Shown here: piece after piece, positions 7,245 through 14,966 of the stretch
Layout: every line of letters begins with the position of its first letter
Numbering within the stretch: the stretch's first letter is position 1
Source: Candidatus Zipacnadia bacterium
Lineage (GTDB): Bacteria > Armatimonadota > Zipacnadia > Zipacnadales > UBA5352
NCBI GenBank assembly: GCA_029820915.1
Contig: JALGUI010000001.1
Coordinates: 1-45,699, forward strand
Length of the DNA stretch: 45,699 bases
Direction of reading: 5' to 3'
The notes under the pieces: model-generated
Databases searched by the model: none
What the model was told of the DNA's origin: nothing
Seen by the model: the letters and a program-made list of their open reading frames with translations, nothing else
Position numbers and translations under genes: made by a program

Positions 7245-7469
7245 TTGAAGGCTGCCTACCTGGTGCTCGCGCTCATGATGCTTGTGGTGATCATCCTGTC
7301 GGCCTGCGGTACCGACGGCAATCTGCCGTACACAGGAGGCGACGGCGACGGTGGAGCGCCTCCTGACGACGGTGGCAACGGCGATGGCGACGATGGCGGC
7401 ACGCCGCCTCCGCCTCCGCCCCCGGTTGACGGCGGCGGCCTGACCCCGCCCGACCCGCCGGTGATGTAG
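7245..7469 (+). CDS. Small Gly/Asp/Pro-rich lipoprotein
   Basis: The 74-residue product has a type II signal peptide: Lys-2, a hydrophobic stretch (YLVLALMMLVVIIL), and the lipobox LSAC with Cys-21 as the lipid-attachment site. The mature part is low-complexity: GGDGDGG and NGDGDDGG runs, a seven-proline run, then GGGLTPPDPPVM. It looks like a flexible surface spacer with no enzymatic domain. The start is a TTG, supported by AGGGGAG about seven bases upstream. A strong hairpin terminator follows 26 bases after the stop. The Gly-Asp codons create GGCGAC/GGCAAC repeats similar to repeats seen elsewhere in the window. Confidence 0.75.
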   Translation: MKAAYLVLALMMLVVIILSACGTDGNLPYTGGDGDGGAPPDDGGNGDGDDGGTPPPPPPPVDGGGLTPPDPPVM

Positions 7470-7495
7470 CCTCGACCGACGCGAGCGAATGACAG

Positions 7496-7524
7496 GAGCA
7501 CGCCCACGCGCGGGCGTGCTCTTT
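7496..7524 (+). terminator. Hairpin terminator after the lipoprotein gene
   Basis: GAGCACGCCC and GGGCGTGCTC form a perfect 10-bp stem around a 6-base loop, followed by TTT. It lies between convergent genes (the exported protein ends at 7544 on the other strand) and could act in both directions, though the minus-strand side lacks a T-run. Confidence 0.75.
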
Positions 7525-7543
7525 GCTGTCTGCGCGGGGGACG

Positions 7544-9475
7544 TTAGTCGCCTACGGCGGCGGCGGGGTCGCCTCCGACCTCGAGACTCAGCGCCGGCGA
7601 CGCCCACAGGTAGTCCGCCGGCAGCTCGACCGGCAGCGTCCGCGACACGAGCTGGTTGCGCAGCAACTCCTCGGTCAGACCAAGCGGCATCTCCTCGTCG
7701 TCCAGCATGATCGTGTGGTTGAGGAACCGGGCGAAGCGCATCTCGCCTACCGCCTTGATCTCGTGCCGCCCAGGTATCTGGCGCTCGTCCTGCTCGTCGA
7801 TGCGCACCCGCGTCTGCTCGACACGCTGCGACACGCGCCTGCCGCCGACGTGCCCGGCGAACTCCTCCAAGCTCCCGAACCCGGACGCCGGCGCGACCTC
7901 CACCAGCAGCCCGACGCGCACGTCGAACAGCGGCTCACCCAGCCGGTACTCCTCACGCCGGCCGTAGACGGTCAGCATCAGTGAGTCCATGTTCCCCTCG
8001 GCGTACCAGGTGAGGACGCCGGGCTTGGTCTCCGAGCGAGGCTGCGCGCCGATCGCCACCTCGAGGATCTTGACGCCGAGGTACGAGCTGCCGCGCTGCA
8101 CGGCGATGACTCCGTTCTGGCCGATCGCCTCGGGCTCCCCGATCCACTCATGTCGGCCGACGATCACGCGATCGATCTGGTCGCGCCGACCCAGGATTCC
8201 GCGTACCGCGGCCTTCATCCGCTGCCCCACGCCGATGGCGTCGAAGTTGAAGCTGCACAGCGCCAGCGACCCGCTCTGCGCGCTCTGCACCGTCGCCGGG
8301 CCACCGAGCACGTAGAAGTAGCTGGTCGGCCGCTCCGGCAGGTCGCAGGTGGCGAGGATGGGGATCGACGACGCGTCGATCATGCCGCTCATCGTGCCCA
8401 GGGACATCCCCGGCGCGACCCACGTGCAGGTGCTCGACATCTCCGGGACATCGTCCTCGTCACTGGGGGTGCGCGTGCGCACCTCGGCGGGCGCACGTGG
8501 TCCCTCGGCCAGCGCGACGAGATCGTCCGGCAGCGCGTAGTCCGACAGCGCGAAGTACATGACCAGCGGCGCGGCATCGCCGGTCGCCGCCAGGGCCGAG
8601 GGCAGATCACAGGCCAGCAGGTAGCGGCTCACGCCCGTTCGGGCCAGGTAGTCGGCCGCGTACGTCGATCCGATCGCCCCGGCGACCATCGCGTTCGTTG
8701 CGTAGTAGCGCTGCAGCATGTCGGCGTAGTACACGCGCAGCGCCGTCTCTGCATCTGCCCGCGCCTCATCGCTCGGGGCGTACTGCCAGGCCCAGCGCAG
8801 CGCGCCGATGCGCAGCGCGTCGAAGGTCGGCGAGTGCACGCCGGCCGGCCCGCGCGTGTGTAGACGCGCGACGATCCGGCCCACCACCTGCGCGCCCGCC
8901 GCCTGCGCCTCCGGCTCCTCCGCCGCCGCCGCCAGAGCGCACACCGCACCCGCCCACATCGCCTGGCTGAAGCCGTCCCGTGGTCGCTCCGGCATCTTCA
9001 CCAGGCCCTGGAGCGCGAGCCGCGCGCTGTCGGCCAGCAGGCCCGCCAGATCGCCCTCGGCCGTCTGCGCGAGATGCGCCAGCGTTGGCCCCAAATACGT
9101 GGTGGCGTGTGCGTCGTAGTCCGTCGATTCGTCCGCCATCCAGCGGAACAGCCCGCGGGTCGGTGAGTCCTGCTCCGTATCCTGGTGGGCCAGCACCGCC
9201 TCGACGACCTGGCGGGCGCGCTCGGGCTGCTCGCCCGTGGCGAGCAGCGCGGCGGCGTAGTTGAGGCTGCTCTCCACCAGGTTCAGTCTGCCGTTCCGGT
9301 CACGCACCAGATGGCTGGCCTCGTCGTAGTAACTCAGCCCCTGCTGGCGATCGTACGGCCCGTCCCCGTACTGAGCCGCGAGCAACGCCAGATGCGGGCC
9401 GTGCTGGGCTGCCGCGCCGACGTTGGCGACGAGAGCCAGGAGCAGCGCCGGGGCCAGACGGCGCAGCAGACTCAT
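7544..9475 (-). CDS. Large exported protein of unknown function
   Basis: The 643-residue product starts MSLLRRLAPALLLALVANVG followed by AAAQ, a Sec signal peptide with likely cleavage after the Ala run. Residues 25-330 look all-helical with repeated Ala/Leu/Arg-rich segments (for example NYAAALLATGEQPERARQVV and FDALRIGALRWAWQYAPSDE), as in an alpha/alpha-toroid. The second half turns beta-rich (ILATCDLPERPTSYFYVLGG, SGSLALCSFNFDAIGVGQ). The whole resembles the architecture of heparinase-type polysaccharide-processing proteins, but I cannot identify catalytic residues and assign no function. The ATG at 9475 is chosen because GGAAGGA lies eight bases upstream; an in-frame ATG at 9484 is the alternative. 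It stands alone between two terminators. Confidence 0.75.
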   Translation of the reverse strand: MSLLRRLAPALLLALVANVGAAAQHGPHLALLAAQYGDGPYDRQQGLSYYDEASHLVRDRNGRLNLVESSLNYAAALLATGEQPERARQVVEAVLAHQDTEQDSPTRGLFRWMADESTDYDAHATTYLGPTLAHLAQTAEGDLAGLLADSARLALQGLVKMPERPRDGFSQAMWAGAVCALAAAAEEPEAQAAGAQVVGRIVARLHTRGPAGVHSPTFDALRIGALRWAWQYAPSDEARADAETALRVYYADMLQRYYATNAMVAGAIGSTYAADYLARTGVSRYLLACDLPSALAATGDAAPLVMYFALSDYALPDDLVALAEGPRAPAEVRTRTPSDEDDVPEMSSTCTWVAPGMSLGTMSGMIDASSIPILATCDLPERPTSYFYVLGGPATVQSAQSGSLALCSFNFDAIGVGQRMKAAVRGILGRRDQIDRVIVGRHEWIGEPEAIGQNGVIAVQRGSSYLGVKILEVAIGAQPRSETKPGVLTWYAEGNMDSLMLTVYGRREEYRLGEPLFDVRVGLLVEVAPASGFGSLEEFAGHVGGRRVSQRVEQTRVRIDEQDERQIPGRHEIKAVGEMRFARFLNHTIMLDDEEMPLGLTEELLRNQLVSRTLPVELPADYLWASPALSLEVGGDPAAAVGD

Positions 9476-9577
9476 GGTAATCATCCTTCCCGTGCGAGCG
9501 CGCCAAGCGCTCGCCTCCCTGTGCATCTGCCACAATAGACCGGCGCCGCGGGTCCGATGTTTCGGAGGCCGGACGCC

Positions 9578-9609
9578 AAAAGGCCGCCATGGACATCCCA
9601 TGGCGGCCT
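9578..9609 (-). terminator. Rho-independent terminator of the ribosomal superoperon
   Basis: On the minus strand a perfect 12-bp stem (AGGCCGCCATGG paired with CCATGGCGGCCT, 5-base loop) is followed at once by TTTT. It lies 55 bases after the rpsI stop and is the only strong hairpin-plus-T signal I see downstream of rpsL. Confidence 0.88.
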
Positions 9610-9663
9610 GTCGCTGCGGCCCGGCGAGCGCGACGGCAGCCCCGGCTTGGCGCGTCCGGTGCC

Positions 9664-10059
9664 CTAGCGCTTCGAGAACTGCTTCCCCCGCCGCGCCTTG
9701 CGGAACCCCGCGTGCTTGCGCTCCTTGACGCGCGGGTCGCGCGTGAGCAGCCCGGCCGGGCCCAGGATGCCGCGGTAGTCCGGGTTGGCCTCAACCAGGG
9801 CCTTGGCGATGCCGTGCCGGACGGCGCCGGCCTGGCCTGACAGCCCGCCGCCCAGTACCACGCACTTGGCGTCGTACTGATCCGCCGTGTCGGTCGCCCG
9901 AAAGGGCTCCTGCACAACGACCGCCAGCCTGTCCCGCTTGAGGTAGTCGCGCGCCGGCTCGTTGTTGATCGTGATTTGGCCCGACCCGCCCGGAATCAGC
10001 CAGACCTTGGCGACGGCGGACTTGCGCCGTCCGGTTCCATAGCCTGCGTAGTTCGCCAC
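9664..10059 (-). CDS. rpsI: 30S ribosomal protein S9
   Basis: S9 sits at the 30S head, with its C-terminal tail reaching the P-site tRNA. The 131-residue protein has the family marks YGTGRRKSAVAKVWL near the start, GGGLSGQAGAVRHGIAKAL in the middle, and the tail DPRVKERKHAGFRKARRGKQ ending FSKR, with the near-invariant terminal Lys-Arg. It is the last gene of the superoperon, 43 bases after rplM and before the 12-bp terminator. The rplM-rpsI pair is normally a separate operon; here it is appended to the alpha operon via truA, an order also found in other Gram-positive-like bacteria. Confidence 0.98.
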   Translation of the reverse strand: MANYAGYGTGRRKSAVAKVWLIPGGSGQITINNEPARDYLKRDRLAVVVQEPFRATDTADQYDAKCVVLGGGLSGQAGAVRHGIAKALVEANPDYRGILGPAGLLTRDPRVKERKHAGFRKARRGKQFSKR

Positions 10060-10102
10060 TTATGTCTCCTCCTGCGTCGTCGTGCTCACCGGCTCCGCTC
10101 TA

Positions 10103-10537
10103 CTACTCCGATAGCGGCTCGGGCTGCTGCGCCTCATGCGGGTGCTCCGAGCCGGCATACACCTTGAGCTTCCTCAGCATCTGACGACCCAGCGGCGTCT
10201 TGGGCAGCATCCCCCGCACCGCCCGGCGGATGACCTCCTCGGGCTCGCGCTCGAGCAGTTCGCCGTACGACCGCGATCGCAGGTGCCCCGGGTAGCCGGT
10301 GTGCCAGTAGTACATCTTGTCCTCGGCCTTGTTGCCGGTCAGCCGCACGCCCCCGGCGTCCAGCACGATGACGTGATCGCCGCAGTCCACGTGCGGCGTG
10401 TAGCACGGCTTGTGCTTGCCGCGCAGCACCGCCGCTATCCGGCTGGCCAGCCGGCCCAGGACCTTGCCGTGCGCGCTGACCACGAACCACTTGCGCTCCA
10501 CCTCGGCCGGCTTGGCCGACACCGTCTTGTCCTGCAT
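10103..10537 (-). CDS. rplM: 50S ribosomal protein L13
   Basis: L13 is an early-assembly 23S rRNA-binding protein. The 144-residue product begins MQDKTVSAKPAEVERKWFVV and carries VLGRLASRIAAVLRGKHKP, GDHVIVLDAGGVRLTGNKAEDK, YWHTGYPG and AVRGMLPKTPLGRQMLRKLKV, the full family signature. The start is set by a GAGGAGGAAGGA stretch just upstream; the open frame extends further but overlaps truA. A short Gln/Pro/Glu tail (EAQQPEPLSE) extends past the usual end. Confidence 0.98.
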   Translation of the reverse strand: MQDKTVSAKPAEVERKWFVVSAHGKVLGRLASRIAAVLRGKHKPCYTPHVDCGDHVIVLDAGGVRLTGNKAEDKMYYWHTGYPGHLRSRSYGELLEREPEEVIRRAVRGMLPKTPLGRQMLRKLKVYAGSEHPHEAQQPEPLSE

Positions 10538-10578
10538 GCGTCCTTCCTCCTCAGGGGCGAGGGCCGTTGCGCCCCGCC

Positions 10579-11313
10579 TCAATAGATCACCTTGATGAGC
10601 GACAGGCCCTGCGGCGGAGCAATGGCCGGTACCCGCGTGCGGTCGCGGCTCTCTACGATGAGCCCGACCTCCTCCACCGATCGCCGCCCCCGTCCCACCT
10701 CGACCAGCGTGCCCACGATCCGGCGCGCCATCATGTAGAGGAAGCCGTCGGCCTCCACACGGACCTCGATCAGCTCGCCGTCGCGCCACACGTCCAGCCG
10801 CGAGAGGGTGCGCACGGTGTCCTGCACCGAACTCCCGGAGGAGCTGAAGGCGACGAAGTCGTGCCTGCCGATCAGCCGCCCGCCCGCCTCCTGCATCGCG
10901 CCCACGTCGAGCGGCGTGGGCAGATGCCACGCGTAGCGGCCGATGAAGGGCGACGGCAGCACGCGGCTGAGTATCCGGTAGCCGTAGAGCTTGCCCACCG
11001 CGTCGAAGCGCGGATGGAAGTCCAGCGGCACGTCCTCCGCGCTCACCACGCCGACCGTCGCGGGCAGAATGGCGTTGAGCGCGGGCACGATCCGCTCGGT
11101 CGGTATCGGCCTGTCCGTCTCAAAGGTCGCTGTCTGCCCGACGGCGTGCACGCCGGCGTCGGTGCGTCCCGCGCCGGTGATGCTCACCTGCTCGCCGAGC
11201 AGCTCGCCCAGCGCGCGCTCCAACGTCTGCTGGACGGTCGGCAACTCGGGCTGCCGCTGGAAGCCGTGGTAATCGGTGCCGTCGTACTGCACGACCAGAA
11301 GCACCCGTCGCAT
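10579..11313 (-). CDS. truA: tRNA pseudouridine(38-40) synthase TruA
   Basis: TruA isomerises uridines 38-40 in the tRNA anticodon arm. The 244-residue protein starts MRRVLLVVQYDGTDYHGFQR and has the catalytic loop GAGRTDAGVHA, whose Asp is the nucleophile, around residue 52. Further family segments are FHPRFDAVGKLYGYRI and VEADGFLYMMARRIVGTLVE. The C-terminus (PPQGLSLIKVIY) is typical. It lies between rplQ (19-base gap) and rplM (41-base gap), so it is transcribed with ribosomal proteins, a conserved arrangement in Gram-positive-type bacteria. Confidence 0.97.
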   Translation of the reverse strand: MRRVLLVVQYDGTDYHGFQRQPELPTVQQTLERALGELLGEQVSITGAGRTDAGVHAVGQTATFETDRPIPTERIVPALNAILPATVGVVSAEDVPLDFHPRFDAVGKLYGYRILSRVLPSPFIGRYAWHLPTPLDVGAMQEAGGRLIGRHDFVAFSSSGSSVQDTVRTLSRLDVWRDGELIEVRVEADGFLYMMARRIVGTLVEVGRGRRSVEEVGLIVESRDRTRVPAIAPPQGLSLIKVIY

Positions 11314-11332
11314 GGTGCCTCCGCCTCGGCTC

Positions 11333-11686
11333 TCAATCCGTGAGCTCCAGAATCGCCATCTCCGCGTTGTCGCCGGCGCGCCGCCCGGCCCGGATCACGC
11401 GCGTGTAGCCGCCGTCCCGGTCCGCATAGCGCGGCGCGATCTCGTCAAACAGATGCGCGACGAGGGCCTTGTCGCGGATATTGCGCAGCACCCGGCGCCG
11501 CGCGTGCAGATCGCCGCGCTTCGCGGTCGTGATGAGCCGCTCCGCCAGCCGCTGCGTCTCCTTCGCCTTCTGCACGGTCGTCTTCACCCGGCTGTGCCGG
11601 AACAGCGCATCAACCTGGCTGCGCAGCATCGCCCGGCGCTGATCGGCGGGCCGGCCGAGCTTTCGGTGGTCCTTGCGGTGTCGCAT
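11333..11686 (-). CDS. rplQ: 50S ribosomal protein L17
   Basis: The 117-residue protein starts MRHRKDHRKLGRPADQRRAM and continues RSQVDALFRHSRVKTTVQKAKETQRLAERLIT, the L17 core. The end (GGYTRVIRAGRRAGDNAEMAI, then LELTD) is full length for the bacterial family. MRHRKDH is chosen over an upstream ATG because MRH is the conserved N-terminus. It follows rpoA by 118 bases, the largest gap in the alpha section. Confidence 0.98.
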   Translation of the reverse strand: MRHRKDHRKLGRPADQRRAMLRSQVDALFRHSRVKTTVQKAKETQRLAERLITTAKRGDLHARRRVLRNIRDKALVAHLFDEIAPRYADRDGGYTRVIRAGRRAGDNAEMAILELTD

Positions 11687-11804
11687 CGTGTCGTCCCTCG
11701 CAAGCGGCGCGTCTGGCCGCGTTCGGTCTATGTGCCGCTCCACGCCCTCCGCAGGTCGGGCATCCTTCCCGACGATGCCTTCCCCGGCGGCCGAGGAATC
11801 GGCG

Positions 11805-12791
11805 CTAGCCGTCCTCCTCCTCCACGAACTCCTCGGCCGCAGCCATCTCGCGGAGGCCCAGGTCCACGGCGGCGAGCTTCTCTATGACCTCTTCGAGCGA
11901 GCGCTTGCCGAAGTTGCGGATGTTGAGCAGGTCCTCCTCGGTCCTCACCACCAACTCACCTACAGAGTCGACGTTCTCCTTCTTGAGGCAGTTGAAGGTG
12001 CGCACGGAGAACTCCATCTCCTCGATGGGGTAGCCCAACACCTGATTGCGGACCTCCTCCTCCTCCGCCACCTCTTCTTCCTCTTCCTCTTCGGGCAACT
12101 CGATCTCGCTGAAGATCGTGATGTAGCGCACCAGGACCTCCGCCGCCCTGCGCACTGCGTCGTCGGGCATGACCGTCCCGTTGCCCCACACCTCGACCAT
12201 CAGCCGGTCCAGGTCCGTGCGCGCGCCCAGGCGCGTGGCCTCAACACGGTAGGTGCAGCGCGCCACCGGCGAGAACAGGGCGTCCAGCGCGATGACGTCA
12301 CCGGGCCGCTTCTCGCGGCCGGGCTCCTCCACCGGCCGATAGCCCGTCGAGAGCTCTATCCACAGGTCGATGAGCAGGCTGGAGTCGTCCTCAGTCAGCG
12401 TCGCGATGTGGATCTCGGGATTGATGATCTCGACCCCGGGCGGACACGTGACGTCGCCGCCCACGACCTCGCCCTTGCCCTCCGCCTGGATGTGCGCAAC
12501 CGTCTCCTCGTCTTCGTCCGGCTCGCCATGGAACTTGATGGCGAGTTCCTTGATGTTGAGGCACAGCTCCGTGGCGTCCTCGTAGATGCCCTCGATGGTC
12601 GTGAACGCGTGTGGCACCCCGTCGATGCGCACGTCCGTCACCGCCGCGCCGGGGACGTGCGCGAGCAGCACCCGCCGGAACGCATTGCCCAGCGTGTGCC
12701 CGAAGCCCCGCTCCAGCGGCTCGATGGCGAACTTCCCGTACTTGTCGGAAAGCTCGAGCGCCACCATGCTGGGGGCCAACTCCTCAATCAT
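11805..12791 (-). CDS. rpoA: DNA-directed RNA polymerase alpha subunit
   Basis: The 328-residue protein has an N-terminal assembly domain (GFGHTLGNAFRRVLLAHVPG near residues 29-48; TIEGIYEDATELCLNIKELA) and a C-terminal domain that binds UP elements and activators (EFSVRTFNCLKKENVDSVGE; NIRNFGKRSLEEVIEKL). The Arg and Asn in VRTFNCL, equivalent to the DNA-contacting residues of E. coli, are kept. The interdomain linker is unusually acidic, with runs of Glu separated by Val-Ala around residues 230-245, and the C-terminus ends FVEEEDG. This Glu-rich linker replaces the usual mixed flexible one. The gene lies 42 bases after rpsD in normal alpha-operon order. Confidence 0.98.
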   Translation of the reverse strand: MIEELAPSMVALELSDKYGKFAIEPLERGFGHTLGNAFRRVLLAHVPGAAVTDVRIDGVPHAFTTIEGIYEDATELCLNIKELAIKFHGEPDEDEETVAHIQAEGKGEVVGGDVTCPPGVEIINPEIHIATLTEDDSSLLIDLWIELSTGYRPVEEPGREKRPGDVIALDALFSPVARCTYRVEATRLGARTDLDRLMVEVWGNGTVMPDDAVRRAAEVLVRYITIFSEIELPEEEEEEEVAEEEEVRNQVLGYPIEEMEFSVRTFNCLKKENVDSVGELVVRTEEDLLNIRNFGKRSLEEVIEKLAAVDLGLREMAAAEEFVEEEDG

Positions 12792-12833
12792 GGGTCTCTC
12801 TCCTCCGTTATGTGCGACGCGGCGCTCGACCCG

Positions 12834-13463
12834 CTAGCGCGAGTAGAACTCGACGACCTGCTGCTCGTCCACATCGACGTTGATGTCCTCCGGCTCAGGC
12901 AGCCGGCGGACCGTGATCGTCTTGCTGCTCGCGTCGGCCTGGAGCCAGCCGGGCACCTCGTAGCCACGCGACAGCGACTGGACGACCGGCTGCAGGTCCT
13001 GGCTGTTCTCGCGCACCTCGATGACGTCGCCCTCCCTCACCAGCCGGGAGGGGATATCGCACACGCGACCGTTGACCGCGATGTGCCGGTGGCGCACGAT
13101 CTGCCGCGCCTGGGCCTGGCTGGCCGCGAAGCCGGCGCGACGCAGCACGCTGTCGAGACGCCGCTCGAGCAGCGACAGCAGCATGAAGCCCGTCACGCCC
13201 TTGGCCGTCAGCGCGCGGTCAACGTAGCGCCGGAACTGCCGCTCGAGCAGCCCGTAGATAGTCCGCAGCTTCTGCTTCTCGCGAAGCTGCAGGGCGTAGT
13301 CCGACGGGCGCCGCCGTCCGCGTCGGCCGCTGCCGTGCTCGCCGGGCGGGTAGCTCTTGCGCTCGAGCGCGCACTTAGGGCCGTGGCAGCGCTCACCCTT
13401 CAGGAACAGCTTCTGGCCCTCGCGCCGACAGAGCCGACAGACCGGTCCAGTGTACCGCGCCAT
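12834..13463 (-). CDS. rpsD: 30S ribosomal protein S4 (zinc-binding form)
   Basis: S4 nucleates 30S assembly by binding the 5' domain of 16S rRNA. The 209-residue protein begins MARYTGPVCRLCRREGQKLF and has Cys-x2-Cys followed by RCHGPKCALER, the four-Cys zinc form. The central S4 RNA-binding fold is visible (LLSLLERRLDSVLRRAGFA, QARQIVRHRHIAVNGRVCDI). The tail PEDINVDVDEQQVVEFYSR is typical. A GGAGGTGAAGG stretch precedes the ATG. It may also act as an operon autoregulator, as in other bacteria, but no structure for that is evident. Confidence 0.98.
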   Translation of the reverse strand: MARYTGPVCRLCRREGQKLFLKGERCHGPKCALERKSYPPGEHGSGRRGRRRPSDYALQLREKQKLRTIYGLLERQFRRYVDRALTAKGVTGFMLLSLLERRLDSVLRRAGFAASQAQARQIVRHRHIAVNGRVCDIPSRLVREGDVIEVRENSQDLQPVVQSLSRGYEVPGWLQADASSKTITVRRLPEPEDINVDVDEQQVVEFYSR

Positions 13464-13518
13464 GAATACCTTCACCTCCGCAGGCTCGGCGGCCGCGGGG
13501 GCCGCCTCAGGCCTGCCG

Positions 13519-14010
13519 TTACATGCGTCGCCTCTTCTTCGGACGGCACCCGTTGTGCGGCTGCGGCGTGACGTCCTTGATGTTGCCGATCTCGATGCCG
13601 ACCGCCTGCATCGCGCGAATCGCCGTCTCACGGCCCGAGCCGGGGCCCTTAGTGAACACCTCGAGCCGCCGCAGCCCGGCGTCGATGGCACGACGCGCCG
13701 CGTTTTCCGCCGCGAGCTGCGCCGCGAACGGCGTGCCCTTGCGCGTGCCCTTGAAGCCCACCGTGCCGCCGCTGGCCCACGTGATCACGTTGCCGCGCTG
13801 GTCGGTGATGCTGATGATCGTGTTGTTGAACGTGGACCTGATGTACGCACGCCCCTGTGCCCCCCTGGCCGGTCCCCGCTGCGGCGGCCGCTCCGGGCGA
13901 GCCCCCCGCGACGGCGCGGGCCGCGCGGCCTGCGCCTGCTCGTCGCCGGTCTCGGCCCCCTCGGCTCCCTCGGCCTCTGGCTGCGCGGCGTCCTCGCGCT
14001 CTTGTGCCAT
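13519..14010 (-). CDS. rpsK: 30S ribosomal protein S11 with N-terminal extension
   Basis: The S11 core starts around residue 50 (GRAYIRSTFNNTIISITDQR) and runs through GNVITWASGGTVGFKGTRKG, AAENAARRAIDAGLRRLEVF and VTPQPHNGCRPKKRRRM, the standard ending. Before it lies a 45-50-residue extension rich in Gln, Ala, Glu, Pro and Arg that the common form (about 125-130 residues) lacks. The extension begins acidic (MAQEREDAAQPEAEGAEGAE) and turns basic (PSRGARPERPPQRGPARG). The protein forms part of the 30S platform near the Shine-Dalgarno helix. A later start cannot be excluded, but no other ATG or GTG with a ribosome-binding site is obvious. Confidence 0.96.
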   Translation of the reverse strand: MAQEREDAAQPEAEGAEGAETGDEQAQAARPAPSRGARPERPPQRGPARGAQGRAYIRSTFNNTIISITDQRGNVITWASGGTVGFKGTRKGTPFAAQLAAENAARRAIDAGLRRLEVFTKGPGSGRETAIRAMQAVGIEIGNIKDVTPQPHNGCRPKKRRRM

Positions 14011-14048
14011 CTTCCCGCCTCCTGTGCCTTGCGGCGCCCGGCGTGATC

Positions 14049-14438
14049 CTACGTCTTCGCGGTCGCCCTCTTCTGCCCGGCCACGGTCTTCCGCTTGCCC
14101 TTGCGCGTGCGCGCGTTGGTGCGCGTGCGCTGCCCACGGACCGGCAGCCCGCGGCGATGCCGCATGCCGCGGTATGTCCCGATCTCGATCAGGCGCTGGA
14201 TGTTCGCCGCCACCTCACGCCGTCTATCGCCCTCGATCATGTAGTCGCGCTCGATGATCTCGCGCACGCGCGCGGCCTCTTCCTCGGTGAGGTCCCGCAT
14301 CTTCGTCAGCTCGTCGATCTGCGCCTGCTCGCGAATCTTCTTCGCCGACGAGCGCCCGATCCCGTAGATGTAGGTCAACGCGATCTCGACCCTCTTGTTG
14401 GCCGGCAGGTCTATGCCAGCTATCCTGGGCACCTGCAC
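14049..14438 (-). CDS. rpsM: 30S ribosomal protein S13
   Basis: S13 lies in the 30S head and contacts the 50S subunit and the P-site tRNA. The 129-residue protein starts MQVPRIAGIDLPANKRVEIA and has YIYGIGRSSAKKI, REVAANIQRLIEIGTYRGMR and the basic tail RGLPVRGQRTRTNARTRKGK followed by KTVAGQKRATAKT. All are diagnostic. It is spaced 46 bases after rpmJ and 38 bases before rpsK. Confidence 0.98.
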   Translation of the reverse strand: MQVPRIAGIDLPANKRVEIALTYIYGIGRSSAKKIREQAQIDELTKMRDLTEEEAARVREIIERDYMIEGDRRREVAANIQRLIEIGTYRGMRHRRGLPVRGQRTRTNARTRKGKRKTVAGQKRATAKT

Positions 14439-14484
14439 TCCTCCTCGGTCGTCAAGACGCTAGGCGGCCGCCACGGCGCGCCGC

Positions 14485-14598
14485 CTACCCCTGGCGCTGC
14501 TTGTGCCGCGGGTTGCTGCACACCACGCGCACGACACCCTTGCGCCGGATGATCTTGCACTTGTCACACCGCTTCTTCACTGACGCCTGGACCTTCAT
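14485..14598 (-). CDS. rpmJ: 50S ribosomal protein L36 (zinc-binding form)
   Basis: This 37-residue gene encodes MKVQASVKKRCDKCKIIRRK followed by GVVRVVCSNPRHKQRQG. Cys-x2-Cys, a later Cys and a His form the zinc site of the C+ type L36. It occupies the standard place between infA and rpsM. The start and the TAG stop are unambiguous, and the length is exactly that of the family. Confidence 0.97.
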   Translation of the reverse strand: MKVQASVKKRCDKCKIIRRKGVVRVVCSNPRHKQRQG

Positions 14599-14688
14599 AC
14601 CTACCACTCCCCAAGCCCTGCCCGGCCGCCGCAACGTGGCCGCGCCGCGCGGGACTACACCTGCGCTCGCGGCGCGCCCGGGGCCGGA

Positions 14689-14931
14689 CTACTTATGCAA
14701 CCAGACGATCCGCCCGCGCGACAGGTCGTAGGGCGAGATCTCCACCGTCACCGAGTCGCCCGGCATAATCCGGATGTATCTCATGCGGATCTTGCCGCAG
14801 ACATGAGCCAGAAGTCCGTGCCCGTTCTCCAACTCCACCTTGAAGACCGCGTCCGGGAGCTTCTCGACCACGGTGCCGAGAACCCGGAGCATCTTGGGCC
14901 CTTCCTTCTGCGTCGTCTGCTTCTTCGCCAT
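14689..14931 (-). CDS. infA: Translation initiation factor IF-1
   Basis: IF-1 is a single OB-fold that blocks the 30S A site during initiation. The 80-residue product has MLRVLGTVVEKLPDAVFKVE, LENGHGLLAHVCGKIRMRYI and RIMPGDSVTVEISPYDLSRG with the end RIVWLHK, close to other bacterial IF-1. The N-terminus (MAKKQTTQKEGPK) is about eight residues longer than the usual 72-residue form. The ribosome-binding site is weak, and a TTG six codons further upstream is a possible alternative start. Confidence 0.97.
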   Translation of the reverse strand: MAKKQTTQKEGPKMLRVLGTVVEKLPDAVFKVELENGHGLLAHVCGKIRMRYIRIMPGDSVTVEISPYDLSRGRIVWLHK

Positions 14932-14966
14932 TGCCCTATCGTACCCCAATCGCTGTGTGCCCCCCT

